This document shows positions 41,090 through 54,400 of a stretch of DNA of 64,000 bases, one piece after another. Source of the DNA: Larimichthys crocea (taxonomy: Eukaryota > Chordata > Actinopteri > Sciaenidae); NCBI RefSeq assembly GCF_000972845.2, contig NC_040016.1, forward strand, positions 13,226,701 through 13,290,700, read 5' to 3'. Under the pieces are notes generated by a model. It was not told where the DNA came from. It did not search any database and saw only the letters and a program-made list of their open reading frames with translations. Numbering within the stretch: the stretch's first letter is position 1; each line of letters opens with the position of its first letter. The position numbers and the translations under genes were made by a program.

Positions 41090-44000
41090 CAGTACACTTT
41101 GGCCACTCTGATGTAAATACTAAGAAGACTCATCCTGAGCATAGATTTCAGGCCACAGCAGCCACTTAGGTACCATCTTAAATGCGTACTGAACATTCAC
41201 CATCTGTTTGCTCTGGGCATGTAGAGGGAAATTGCCAAACGGTGGGATGGTTCATTTATTGATGCAGGCTTGTGTTTCACTGTATGCACTGAGGGTTTGT
41301 CTGTGTTGGTGTATAAGAAAGCGAGTGAGGCGTGTGTGTGGGGGGGGTGGGTGGTTTGTGGTGTTGTGTTGAAGGAGAAAATGAAGACAGCTGTTCTTTC
41401 TTTGCCTCACTGATAGAGTTTAATTAGAGCCTCTGTGTGTGTGCGTGTATGTTAGCACCACTCATTTCTCTCTGCATGTTATTTTCTTAAATCCTCTAGA
41501 AATAGCTTAGATTTATTAACTCTGTTGTGCACAGCAAGAAGAGGCAAGACCTTTATTCACTGTGTATCTGAATTGTTGTCAGTTCATACTGTTTAAAGTG
41601 TGTGCGTGTGGGAATTCAGTGTAACTGTTTGCCTTAAGGGTGCCTTTCCTTACACATGATTATTAGTCCCTATAGCATGCTAAAATACAGACGCAGTCGG
41701 ACTTTGGTAGATATTATGTATGCAGTTATGCATTTTCAAACTCCCACACAAGGCTGTTATTCTGCATACACAGCACAGAGATCGGTTTAGACTTTGGATC
41801 AACCGACTTGTTTTGACAAATAAATTTCTGTTTAGTTTTTTCGTCCCGCATGAGAAGCATTCGAAATGGCACGTTACATAATGTGTAAGGCGGCGGTTGA
41901 GGACAGGTTGTAGCATAAACAGAAGTGTGGCTCTGCTGTAGCATGAGGCCAGAGCTTTGGCTTACTTTAGAGAGTACTGCAGCACAACTAGCAGGGGAAA
42001 ATCCCACGAACCGCGCATCATCATGCTTAGTCATGCGTGTTATGAATATTTAAACTCCATATTTTTTTAAAATTAGGCTGATGGCATCAGTTTGCTCTAA
42101 ATCGATACAGTTCCCAATGCAATCTTTTTATTAACAGGATGGCCTCTTCAGGATAGTAGGTATTATTGGACCTTTTATGTAAAAACCTCTAATTAGTTTA
42201 TTTATGATTAAAGCTGCAACAAGTGATTTTCATTCAGTTTCATTAACAATTCATCTTTAGATTAATAATTCATCGATCAACATTCATTACGACATCTTCC
42301 CTTACTTTTTCCTCACATTTAATATAGGATTATAAAATACATTTAATCTCCTTATATTGTCAGTGAATGTACGCCATTGGTGTCCTTTGGCTACGATATT
42401 CAGTGTCAGGATGTTGGAGCGTGTGACATTACAGTATAAGACCTGGAATCTCCCACAGGTCCTAATATGATTCTCCCTCGGTCGTCTCCAGCATATAGCA
42501 GAAGGTTTTCCGTTCCTGTGGGCACTGGCAGATTTATCTCCTGACAAGAGACTCTGAAAACGCCTGATTTAGAAGAAAAACAAATTCAGCCTCAGGAAAA
42601 CCCTCTGAGCCGGCAATCTGTTTATGCCCAAGTAAAAAAAAGAAAAGTAGATAAACTGCCATTGACAACTGTCTTCAAGTGCTTCAATGCCAGTGGCTCT
42701 GTTTCTGGCTGTTTAAAGTTGGTATGCTCCAGAAGAAATCACATTGGACATGATCTCGGGCTGTTGTCAAATACAGTGCTAGAAGCAAATATACCAGCAT
42801 AAAGTGTGTATAACTGTGTGTGTGTGTTTATTTAATGGCTTTCATGAGCGATACCACAAATTTCCTCACAGTAAGAAGTTAGCCTCCTTAAAATAAGAAA
42901 GTAAGCTGGTGTAGCTTTGATGATATATGTAGCCTGGAAGAAATCACATTAGCATCACATTTTTCACCAGCTAGAGATGACTCCATGTTGGTTTCAGTGG
43001 AAAAATTGTATCAACCAACCACAGCTCAGTCAAAGCTCAATGCAGTGCTTCTATTTGCCTGTGAGAACACACCATCTTCAGTTTCAACAGAAGTACAACA
43101 CCAGCTTAACATTACCACACCAAAAGGAGTAAGGTTTAGATGTGCTGGTAGACTCTCTAGTTTGGTCAGAGCTGGACTGGCTGTTCACTCCAGCCTCTCG
43201 TCTTTATGCTGAGCTTTAATAATCGTTTTCTGGCTCTAGGTTTTATACCACTTCATCAATTTTTCATCTAAATCTTGGCAAGAAAACTGATTAGTGTGTT
43301 TTCAACAGAAAGAAAATCAGAAAACTCGTTCACCTCTAATTGCAACTCACCCTCACTAATTCATCTGGGTCTTTATCTGAAGCAAAAAAAAAAGCAATGC
43401 AGCTGGCAGCAAGTAAACATGGTAGAAAGCTGTAGGATTTGCACAATGAAGCACACAGCCATTCCTGTTTCATACCAATTAGATGTATTCAAGATAATTG
43501 GATAAATAGGGCCAGCATACTGAGATAGAGGTGATACAGAGAGGCAGATAAGAACTGTTCCTTTAATCACAGTTAATTTGTATAAGCAGCTTTTCAGAAC
43601 AAATTGGTTCACCCAGTTTCTCGTTTTTCATATTGCCAAGTCAGGATATTTTTAATCTTTCAGGCCTATCCTTATCCTCCACTGTTGCTACCTCCCTTTC
43701 ATCCCTCCTTTAAGTGGAATGGGTGTTATGTAAACCTGATTGGAGGACGAAACCACCTGCAGCCAAGGCAAACGTGTGGCATTTAGCGTGTGTGTTTTTC
43801 TAAAGTTGAAGCCACGGGTGTGGTAGTATTAATAGTTCTGCTCAGTAAACATATCTCTCAACACTTTACTCTTTACAGCACTGTGACCTTGTTCTCTCAT
43901 TCATCACCCTGTCCTGTCCACTAACCTTACAGTGACTTTAAGCCCTCTCTCCCACTGCATGCCTCCAGTCCTTCCTGATGCTCCACTCTGACACTCTAAG

Positions 44001-47000
44001 AGTTAACCAGTATAATATATTGGTATAGCGCTTTAAATCAGGAAATGGTGTACTGTATGTAGATGTGTTTCTATGTTAACAAGAATCCCTCTCAGCCATC
44101 ATTTATAAACACACTGACTTGACATTTTCAGCATTTAGTTGATGCCCTGTATGTTATAAGTTATGATTAAAGGATGCAGCAGTAGAGCTAACTTGCATCC
44201 AAAGAATTTGTCGAGAATTGTTGCTTTTTTTAACAGTACTGAGTTGAGATGACACAAAGTGAAATAATTATGTGTCAGGTAGCTCTAATTGATCTTTGTT
44301 TTTGGGTTTTTGTTTTTTTGACAATCTGGGTGTATATTTGTCCTGCATGAAATGTCCATAGTGGTGGAAGAAGTGTGAAGAATCAGTGTGTTATGAGAGT
44401 AGTGTAATGAGTCACAGCTTTTTAATTGTCATTGACTATTAAGTCCTGTTCAATATCTCAAGGCAGTAGTATCACACATCCTAAATGAATGATGCATGAC
44501 ATTGTGTTGCTTTGAGGCTTTTAAAAAAAAATATTATATTGATTTGATCTGAAGGGTCAGTACAGTGTTTATTTAAATTTTATTGATGGGCCCCATGTAG
44601 GAGTGAAAATATCTGACTTGCGTCAAGAATTTCAAGTCAAGAAATTGACAAGGTGAATTATGCTGTTTTTAAATATTAAGTGTAGACAAGAATATAGATG
44701 TATAGTCTTTTTCACCTGATCATCTTTATCTGAACCTACTTTCTATTACACACTTTTTTCTTTCTCTGCCATATTAGAGCTTCATTAAACGGTTGACACA
44801 TAATTTCTAGAAAAAAAAAGCAACACAGAAAGAAAAAAAAAACAGTGGAAATTCTTGACGCAAGTCAGACATTTTCCACTCCTACACGGGGCCCTCAATA
44901 AAATTTAAATAAACACTGTACGACCCTGCAGATCAAATCAATATAATAATTTTTTTTAAAAGCCTCAAAGCAACACATGTCATGCATCATTCATTTAGGA
45001 TGTGTGACACTACTGCCTTGAGATACTGAACATGACTTAATAGTCAATGACAATTAAAAAGCTGTGACTCATTACACTACTCTCATACACTCTCATAACA
45101 CACTGATTCTTCACACTTCTTCCACCACTATGGACATTTCATGCAGGACAAATATACACCCAGATTGTCAAAAAAAACAAAAACAAAAGATCAATTAGAG
45201 CTACCTGACACATAATTATTTCACTTTGTGTCATCTCAACTCAGTACTGTTAAAAAAAGCAGCAATTCTCCGACAAATTCTCTGGATGAAGTTAGCTCTA
45301 CTGCTGGCATCCTTTAATCATAACTTATAACATACAGGGCATCAACTAAATGCTGAAAATGTCAAGTCAGTGTGTTTATATAATGATGGCTGAGAGGGAT
45401 TCTTGTTAACATAGAAACACATCTACATACATACACCATTTCCGATTTAAAGCTCTATACCATATATTATTACTGGTTAGACCTCTAGAGTGCAGAGTGG
45501 AGCATCAGGAAGGACTGGAGGCATGCATGGGAGAGAGGGCTTAAAGTCACTGTAAGGTTAGTGGACAGGACAGGGTGATGAATGAGAGAACAAGGTCACA
45601 GTGCTGTAAAGAGTAAAGTGTTGAGAGATATGTTACGGAGCAGAACTATAATACTACCACACCCGTGGCTTCAACTTTAGAAAAACACACACAAAATGCC
45701 ACACGTTTGCCTTGGCTGCAGGTGGTTTCTCCTCCAATCAGGTTTACATAACACCCATCCACTAAAGGAGGGAGAAAGGGAGGTACAACAGTGGAGGATA
45801 AGGACAGGCCTGAAAGATTAAAAATATCCTGACTTGGCAATATGAAAAAACGAGAAACTGGGTGAACCAATTGTTCTGAAAAGCTGCTTATACAAATAAC
45901 TGTGATTAAAGGAAAAGTTCTTATCTGCCTCTCTGTATCACCTCTATCTCAGTATGCTGGCCCATTTTATCCAATACTTGAATACATCTAATTGGTATGA
46001 AACAGGAATGGCTGTGTGCTTCATTGTGCAAATCCTACAGCTTTCTACCATGTTTACTGCTGCCAGCTGCATGGCTTTTTTTTTTTTGCTTCAGATAAAG
46101 ACCAAGATGAATTAGTGAGGGTGAGTTGCAATTAGAGGTGAACGAGTTTTCTGATTTTCTTTCTTTNNNNNNNNNNGTTGGTATGTCAGAAGGCTTACAA
46201 TAGCACAATTTGTTTTTATTTGTTAACTCCAGGAGTGAAAATCTGTTTTTCAGTTTTTTTCCTCCATATAAAAGTGTCTTATCTGTCCTTTCTGTCTAAA
46301 TGTTTGTCTTTTTTTGATTAGTAATATATTTAGATTATTTGAAGATTTAGGGAAATTGACAAGGTGAATTATGCTGTTTTTAAATATTAAGTGTAAACAA
46401 GGATATAGATGTATAGTCTTTTTCACCTGATCATCTTTATCTGAACCTACTTTCTATTACACACTTTTTTCTTTCTCTGCCATATTTTCTTCTGGCGAGC
46501 CAATAATCAAAATTATTAATTATAAATTATTGAAACAACCTCTGAGGTGACCTCCTCCGCCTTTTGTTGACCTTAATGGGGGAGGAAAAAAAAAACATTT
46601 TCCCACAGGTCACTTTTCATCAGTAGATGCCAAGGTCAGCAGCGGAGCACCATAATTGACTCAGAGATGCAGGATTCATTATATCAGGCTAAGGTGTAAA
46701 CAAGCCCTAAGTAGACCTCCAAGTCAACCTTAATCAAATAAACCAATATATCAAAATGTAAAGCCTCGACTTGTCCACCTAGGCTCAAGGCTGATGGGAG
46801 GCTGATGTTAAAAGAAACCTCAGAGAAAGGTTACCCAGACATTGACATGTGCTTTGATCTCTATGTGTCATGTCCACTAAATCTCACCGGGCTTTGTTTG
46901 CCGCAGCGGTGTTGCTGTCCTGTACCGTACCTGTCCCCTACATTATTGAGGAGCGTGTGAGAAAGATGACTTTACTCTTGTGGCTTATGTCCGCTGAGGC

Positions 47001-48278
47001 TCAGCGAGAACCTGACCCCTGCCTGCCTACAGGGCCTTGCAGAGGGTCATTGTAGCAATGCACAATGCAGTATTCAAGGCCGGTCTAGTAAAATATTGAA
47101 CGAAACAATCTGCTGACAAAGGGGACACCCTTACAATGAGAACAATGGCAAGGGCAGAGCAGTGTATTCTGATATCCTTGTTACTTATTTTTAGGTTTTG
47201 GGGAGTGCTTAAATGCAGTGGCACCGTGGAGTATCCATGGGTAAAGCATGCTTATGCAACACTTTCACAAAAAGCTTAGCTTTGTCATAAGCCCAAACAT
47301 ACACGGATGAAAATGGTGCAACTCTAGAAACGTGTATACAGCTGCTTCTAGTTTATCTAATTAGACAGGTTTACTATTCTTCTCGTGTGCTGAACATACT
47401 TGTGCAGCATGTATTCATATATTAAGCAGGATAAAGTCATTTAATCACATTAGCTGTTCAAATCTGGAAAAATACAACACTTAAACAGACTCTGTGCTGA
47501 CTGTGCAGCACTCTACACAGAGACAAACTCTACTAAAGCTGAAGTCGAGCTATTTTGAGTGAAGAAGATATTTTGCACCCTAAAAAAAATGTCTTAGTCC
47601 ATCATTAAAACTATGCGCCATTAACAATTTCATTCTGTAAGCTGCTTTTGGTTTCAGTTATCTCTGCTCGTGACGCCAGGCAGCAGTCCCCTGAGGGGGT
47701 ACTTTACTCACGCAATTAAGAGGCAGTTAATTGTAGATCAGCTCCAGTGGTTCGCCAGAGGGGACTTGGGTTAACCTTGTCATCGCGGTGCACTGTAAGG
47801 GCACTCGGTCCCTCTAGATTCTCTTATCACTTTCTCTACTCCCTCATGACTGACTGTGTTTGCTTTTAAATCCTATACATCACGTCATCGGGCTCTCAGA
47901 GTCAAACTGTAACACGATTACAGACCTCACTGAACAAATAAGATCTTTTTAATGAGGCTCTCTGTGGAAAATAAGTTTGGCAAAATCGCTTTACTTGCAG
48001 GAGACACAAACTGGATATGATTTTGTTATTTTTCCACTATCGCTCGATCACACTGAAACCTCTGACGCCTGAGAAAAAAAGATGATTTTTAGCCGTGAAA
48101 TATCTTGAGTTGAAAAGCAAAGAGTATAAATGAATGGGACTCTGCAAGCCATTGTGGTCGTTCAGTGAAGTAAAGGAGTGGAACTAATGATGCTGCATGA
48201 TTTAACTGGATTAACGTTTCCAAAATAGAAAGTACAGTACATGGACATGCATCAAAAAGCAACTTAAAGCATTTGAAA

Positions 48279-48324
<46 letters not shown>

Positions 48325-48330
48325 TTTTTT

Positions 48331-48400
<70 letters not shown>

Positions 48401-51400
48401 CAAAGTTTCCCTACAAACGCAAATGTAGCCCACTTAGTCTACTTAGAGGGGATGTGATCCTGTTGAGATTTCCATATCTATTTTAAACGGTTTAGTCAGT
48501 GTTTTTGGACACAACATTGAAATAAGTGTTTTGTTAGTCACCGCAGCAATCTTATCATGGCTTTACAAAACACCCACACACACACACACACACACACAGT
48601 CCCACTCACACATGAAGTCACAAGCGCAGTCCTGTAACACACATCTGCACTCACACACTTACACATGCCGCACACCTATCCTCTGTCTCCCGCTCTACTC
48701 CTTTTCACTGTTATTCTATACTGGCAGTCTTATAAAAATAAATTAGATATCCTCCCACATGCTCACTTTTGACTCCTGCACATGTTACATCATATCTGAT
48801 GCCACATTTCTTTTTATCTCTTTACACTGCCAGCTTATCTCTTGAAGGAGGATGACCAGTAGAAGCACTTTGTATGTTTAATAACATAAAAGGGAGATAT
48901 TAAGAAACACAATTATTAAGCTGAAAATAAATATGTAGCAGTACCAGAACAGTTATATCAGTCATCATAACAAATCTGTTGTGATGTTGCCTTTAACCAG
49001 AAACCATAGACGTTGTCGAAAACGTTTAAAAGCTTTGCACAAAAGAATCAAAGACCCGACCAAAGCTGTGATTGTCAGCAGAGGGGTCTGTCTGGGCTGC
49101 GATAGGCTCAGAGACGCCAGCTTTAGGAGCAAGTTGCAGTGCGTAGTCGAGCTTCCGCGTTGCTGTGGGGGATTTCAGTCAGATGGCGAGTGAGGGATCC
49201 TGGTGTGCTTGCGAGAAATTTCAGTGGATGTCATGGTGGGACTGCTTAAGACTCACTTCCTCTGTTTGACTTTCTCCTGACATTTTTCACTGCGCAAACA
49301 CACATTCTCACTGTCAGCACACGTGTTAGTGTCCTTACCCATCCACTCTACAGTACATGCGTCAGTGCTGCAGTAGAGTCAGCGCACACTGGCTTTAAAT
49401 CCATACAAAGCCCTGTTCTTCTCAGCTGTAATCTTCCACTGCAGCAAGAATCTGTAAAACTTTCCTCACACTAACAGATGAGTGACAGGGTTGTTTACTT
49501 ACTTATTAATCAACCAAGCAAAGTAAAAAAAATAAGACTTAAAGTCCTACTCTATCACCGGAGTGCAAGATGTCACAAATCACTGCCACCTCAGTGCTGC
49601 ATTAATGTTAATGTAATTTTCTCTGTTTTGACAGAAACCTTGGAAAGTCGGGCCTGCGGGTGTCCTGCCTTGGATTAGGTAAGAGTCATTTGGATCATGG
49701 GACACATTGATGAAGTTTGCTACACCCCAAAGACTTTGTGTAACAGATCTGTGAGGGGAATTCATAACCCTACAGTCCTTTATCATCAAAGAGAGAGAAA
49801 ACTCTGTGTGTGTTTTAAGTGTGAAAAATTGTTCCTGTGACTCTGCAGAAGTTATAAAATGGCTCAAATATATTATCCAAACTCGGTGCCTTTTCTTAGC
49901 TCGATCTTGTTTCTTGTACAGTGTGCCGTATCACTTGTGCAGAACATATGGTATCGCTTGCTCATCTGTGTGTTTATGTGCAGTACTTATACCCTAACCC
50001 CATCTTCGCTGTCATCCTCCGCAGGAACATGGGTGACATTCGGCGGGCAGATAACGGATGAGGTGAGAGCAGATGGGTTCTGTCATCTTCCATCAGTCAG
50101 AGCTTGGGAATGGAAACCCTCCATATGATCTAGCGTATCCTGGATTGCTCAAGAAGCCTATTTTTACTTATAGTGAAAACATACTGCCAGAGGGAGCAGC
50201 CAGCCAGAGAATAAACACATGTCATAAGAAGGCAAAGCCATCTTTAGTTCCGTGAAGGAAGTTTAATAATTGAAAAGTCCTAACACCTTACATCAACTGT
50301 CTCACCCAATCCTCTCCCCTCTATGTTCTTCCCTCCCCTGTTCTCTCAACAGATGGCAGAGCAGCTGATGACTCTGGCCTATGAAAATGGCATCAATCTG
50401 TTTGACACAGCGGAGGTCTACGCTGCTGGAAAGTGAGTATATCCTGTGACGCAGGTCACTTAGCAGTGAGCAGTAACACTAAATATTACCAAGCTCTTAA
50501 AAAGCACCAGGTAAAGAGGAGGTTACACTAGCCTTGTCTGAGGCACATATGTGATCCACAGAATACACAAGCAAATCTTCAGGGCATGAGAAAGGATGTA
50601 AATACCACATTTTTACTAGACTCGGATATGTAAAGAGTCAGTTTACCCACACTATAGATGTGCAGCCATGCGAAAAGTTAAATTTTTTCAAGTACAAGTT
50701 GTAAATTGATTGATTGTTGCGAAACATCACTATCAACAGTTTTCATTGGGACTATTTTATTGGCAGAAAGTAGTTCCAGTGACCTATTAATGGACACCAC
50801 AGATGAATGTCTCTGTCCTTGATCTTAGGCCTGACATCAGGGTCCTTTTCATTATTGCTGCAATAATGTTCACGAGGGTTCAGATATTCATAGTCTGGTC
50901 TAAATTAACAGACTGTCGGTGATGATATTTTTAACCTCAGAAAGAAGCATTGTATCGCTGTATGTGCTTTATGTAGTGAAGGTTTAATTTCCAGCATGGA
51001 TTAATCTGGCTTTGTAGTAACTTGGGTGCTTTGAAATAATCTAAGGGATTATCCTGTGCAAACAGTATCTCTGATTAACTGCACCAAGTCTTTTTTTTTT
51101 TTAATCCTCCCAAGAATATTCTTCTGGTATTGCTATAATGTTTGTGTAGATGTGTCAGAGGGCCTCGCAAAAGAAGGAAAAACAAAAAGGCAAACATCCA
51201 GCAGGTCTCAGCGGTTTTATTTCATCTCTCATGTAATGCCTCAGCAGCTGTCGTCTGCTGAACGTCATCACTGCATGCTTCGTTGTTCTGGGGAGCATTC
51301 AACAATCTGCTATTCAAGGCTTGTTGTTTTTAAGATGTGGCCAGAAAAAGTTGATATTTGAACTGACGGATTACCAACTCTGACTTTGATCACCGTGCTG

Positions 51401-54400
51401 CCATGAAACGAAGCACAAGTTTGACAGAAAGGACAAAGCTGTTAGGCACGTGCTAGTGTTTGTGACAGCATGTCACACAGCTCGGTATGTGTTGCACAGG
51501 TGTTAATCCTGACAGCTTTGAGGAGCTTATATTACGCACATACACGGGAGTAGAACAAATCACTCTCTTTGCACATCAGAATAAGGGGGAAAAAAAACAT
51601 CTTTGATGTGAAGTCTGGGGTTCTGGTTTACTGCGATTCCTTCATCAGTCAGACGCAGAGAACGTGAAGCGGTGTTGGTGGCTGTGCAGTTAGGCGGCTG
51701 TAATGTTCATGTCTGTGGACAGATAAACAAGGTTTGTAAGCTGTGCTCACACTCCTCGCCCTGCTCACTCACTTGGCAGTTGTTGGCTGTTTGTTTGGCA
51801 TGTTTGTCCTGGCTTAGCCTTACAAAACAAAAAGCAGACGGCAAACAGACATTCAACACATGGAGATATTTAGATATTAATTGTGATTCTTAACATGCAC
51901 ATCTATCCCTACTGTATGTGTTTCTCATAAATGTATAAATAAATTTGTGTAATTGCACACTCTGTTCATCCCATGTAGCCACTGTTATCAGCAAACACAT
52001 ATGGCGTCAAAGCATTTAAAAGTATTCCAGTAATTGGCCGAACAGAATTTCCTTCATCATTTTCTTTCAGGCTTAGACGTTTTGCTCTAGATGCATAGTA
52101 ATTGCATGGTATTGTGTGAAAGCAGTGACAAATTGGATGCATAATTACAGAGAAAGTCTGAAAGTAATAAAATGTTATAAATCCATGAATAATGCAGCAT
52201 TATGTCACTGGCTTCTGCCGTGGGTCATTACGACTCTGCTCTGGAATACAGACCTAATTAATGGGTGCATGAAGAAAGTCAACCTGCTTAGGGCAAACTG
52301 TACCTTATGTTTGGGCAATACACAGCGCGCTGTGTGGGTGTTTGCCAGAGACGTGCAAACACACACATACACACTATACAATGCACACAAACATACATGT
52401 TATTGCTCTCACTGAGGGGGGTTGAGTGCTTGCTGTCTACGAAGGTGTGAGTCCATCTGGCAGGGTCTGAAACAGCCAGTAGTAGTTCAGCATTTACTGT
52501 AGTCATGCTGCTTGTTGGATCAGCAGACTGCACCAGACTCTCACACAGAGGAGTAGGAAGATTTTTCAAGGAGAGGGTTATTGAGTGTACTTTTCTAGTT
52601 TAGTTTGACAAACAAGAGAGGAACATCAATCCATTAGCTGGAACCCCGCTTATCCTCATCAGGGGCACAGTGGGGCTATCCCAGCTGACTTTTGACAAGT
52701 CGCTAGTTCATCACAGGGCACATAGAGACAAACAAACATTCACATTCACACCTACGGCCAATGCAGAGTCACCAATTAACCTATTAAATGCATGTCTTTG
52801 GACTGTGGGAGGAAGCCAGAGTACCCAGAGAGAACCCATTCAGACATGGGGAGAACATGCAAACTCAAATCAAACGAGGAACCTTCATACTGTGAGGTGA
52901 CAAGAACAATATAAATAATAAAAATACATATACAGGGTTTAATATTAAAGCAAGGCCCTTATATAGAAACAAAACACACAGACAAACGAGAGAAAAACTA
53001 AATTAAGAATATGTCAATGTCCTCTGGACATTCATTTATTCATAAATACTTCCTTACTTACCATTTGCAAACATCCATACGTTGTTATATAGTTAGAGTA
53101 TCTACAAAGTGTCCTTAGAACACCGAAGAGATCATCTGTCGGGTAACAGTATGCAGCATGACACAGCAAAACATGCTAAGAATCACAAAGAAGATAATTA
53201 AAATTGATACAAGGTAATTAATTATTGACTCATCCAGTCAGGGAGGAGAAAGAAAAGAAAAACACAAGGTGAAGTTGGAGCTGGTAGTGTGAAATATTTA
53301 AGTAAATAAAGATTTATTTATAGAGCAGTTTCACAAAAAGGTTTCACAATAAAAGCTTTTTGCATGAAATAAGAAACAGGCAGAAAAGGAAGATTTGTGA
53401 TAACATGTTATAGTGTTTCTCTGGTTATCATTTCATTTCAGCAATAATTACTAATTACTAGACGATTCATAATTTTCTCAATTATTCGTTTGGTTGATAA
53501 ATGGTGATAAATGTCCATAACAACATCCCAGAGTCTAAGGTTGATATCTTTAAATGTCTTTTTTTGTCCAACCAGAACGCCAAAAATCAGTTTTATAGCA
53601 AAAGCTTAAAATCCTCTCACTTACCATGTTTAATAAATAATAATAAAGAGACACACTGCATGGGTTATTTGCAGTGAGTGTGCTTTAAATATGTCAATAT
53701 GTCCACCGATTTTTGGTGCCTATTATAAATGTGTCAGCTCCAGACTAATTCTGTCAAAGGGTCACTATTATGAGAATTCAGGTTCATCCATCTCAGTAAC
53801 TGACATTTGTCCAGGCATAATAGTCTGGTCTGGTCAACAACCACATGTCAGACTGTCTCGTCACACCGCCGCTGGCACGACCACTAATACGCCGTGCCAT
53901 AGGTGAGATGAATTATGGTCCTTGTAGTTTCCAACACATCATTTGTTTGAAAACCGCATCGATTAGAGCAGCTAGCTTTATTTATCAGTGCACCAAAGAT
54001 GAATCCAAAACAAATCATAGTTTTTAAACTCAGAGGTGTGTCCAGATACATTTTATATGACACTGCTGTTACAGGGAGACGTCTCATTATTTGTCAGTGA
54101 GAGGACTGGAGAGACATCCCACTGACAGGTTTCTGCCCAGCCCTAATGAGCCCCATGTTGATCGTAATGTCACTCATTAGCACCCCTGTGGCTGCTAATG
54201 AGTGACATAGTGGTGTCTCAACAGCACAGCTGGGCCCAGGCCCCGCTGACTCCGACTTGGCAGCTAATTCGCACTCACTAGTCCTAAACAGGTGCGCCTT
54301 CCAACATAAGCTCCTATGTGTCATACAGTACATGTGCGGCGACGGACTGAAATCCTTCCTCAGACAGTCAGGTGTAAATGCTCTGATCATAGAAGGACTT

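Larger units (their letters stand above)
36744..49634. other. large kcnab2 intron between the ball exon and the common exons
   Basis: About 12.9 kb. It holds poly-T runs, a long CA repeat, the large inverted repeat at 43308-46166 with its N gap, a second copy of its loop, and a 119-nt T tract. I see no exon. Confidence 0.7.

Noticed and set aside
40825..41196. Minus-strand ORF with a Cys-Val repeat
   Set aside because: Produced by translating the CA microsatellite; the same applies to the Cys/Val-rich ORFs near 60774 and 63335.
43604..45870. Two similar small ORFs beginning MVHPVSRF on opposite strands
   Set aside because: They mirror each other only because they lie in the two arms of the inverted repeat; both diverge by frameshift and have no family motif.
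48089..48433. Minus-strand 114-residue ORF, mostly lysine
   Set aside because: It is the poly-T tract read as AAA codons; no other support.
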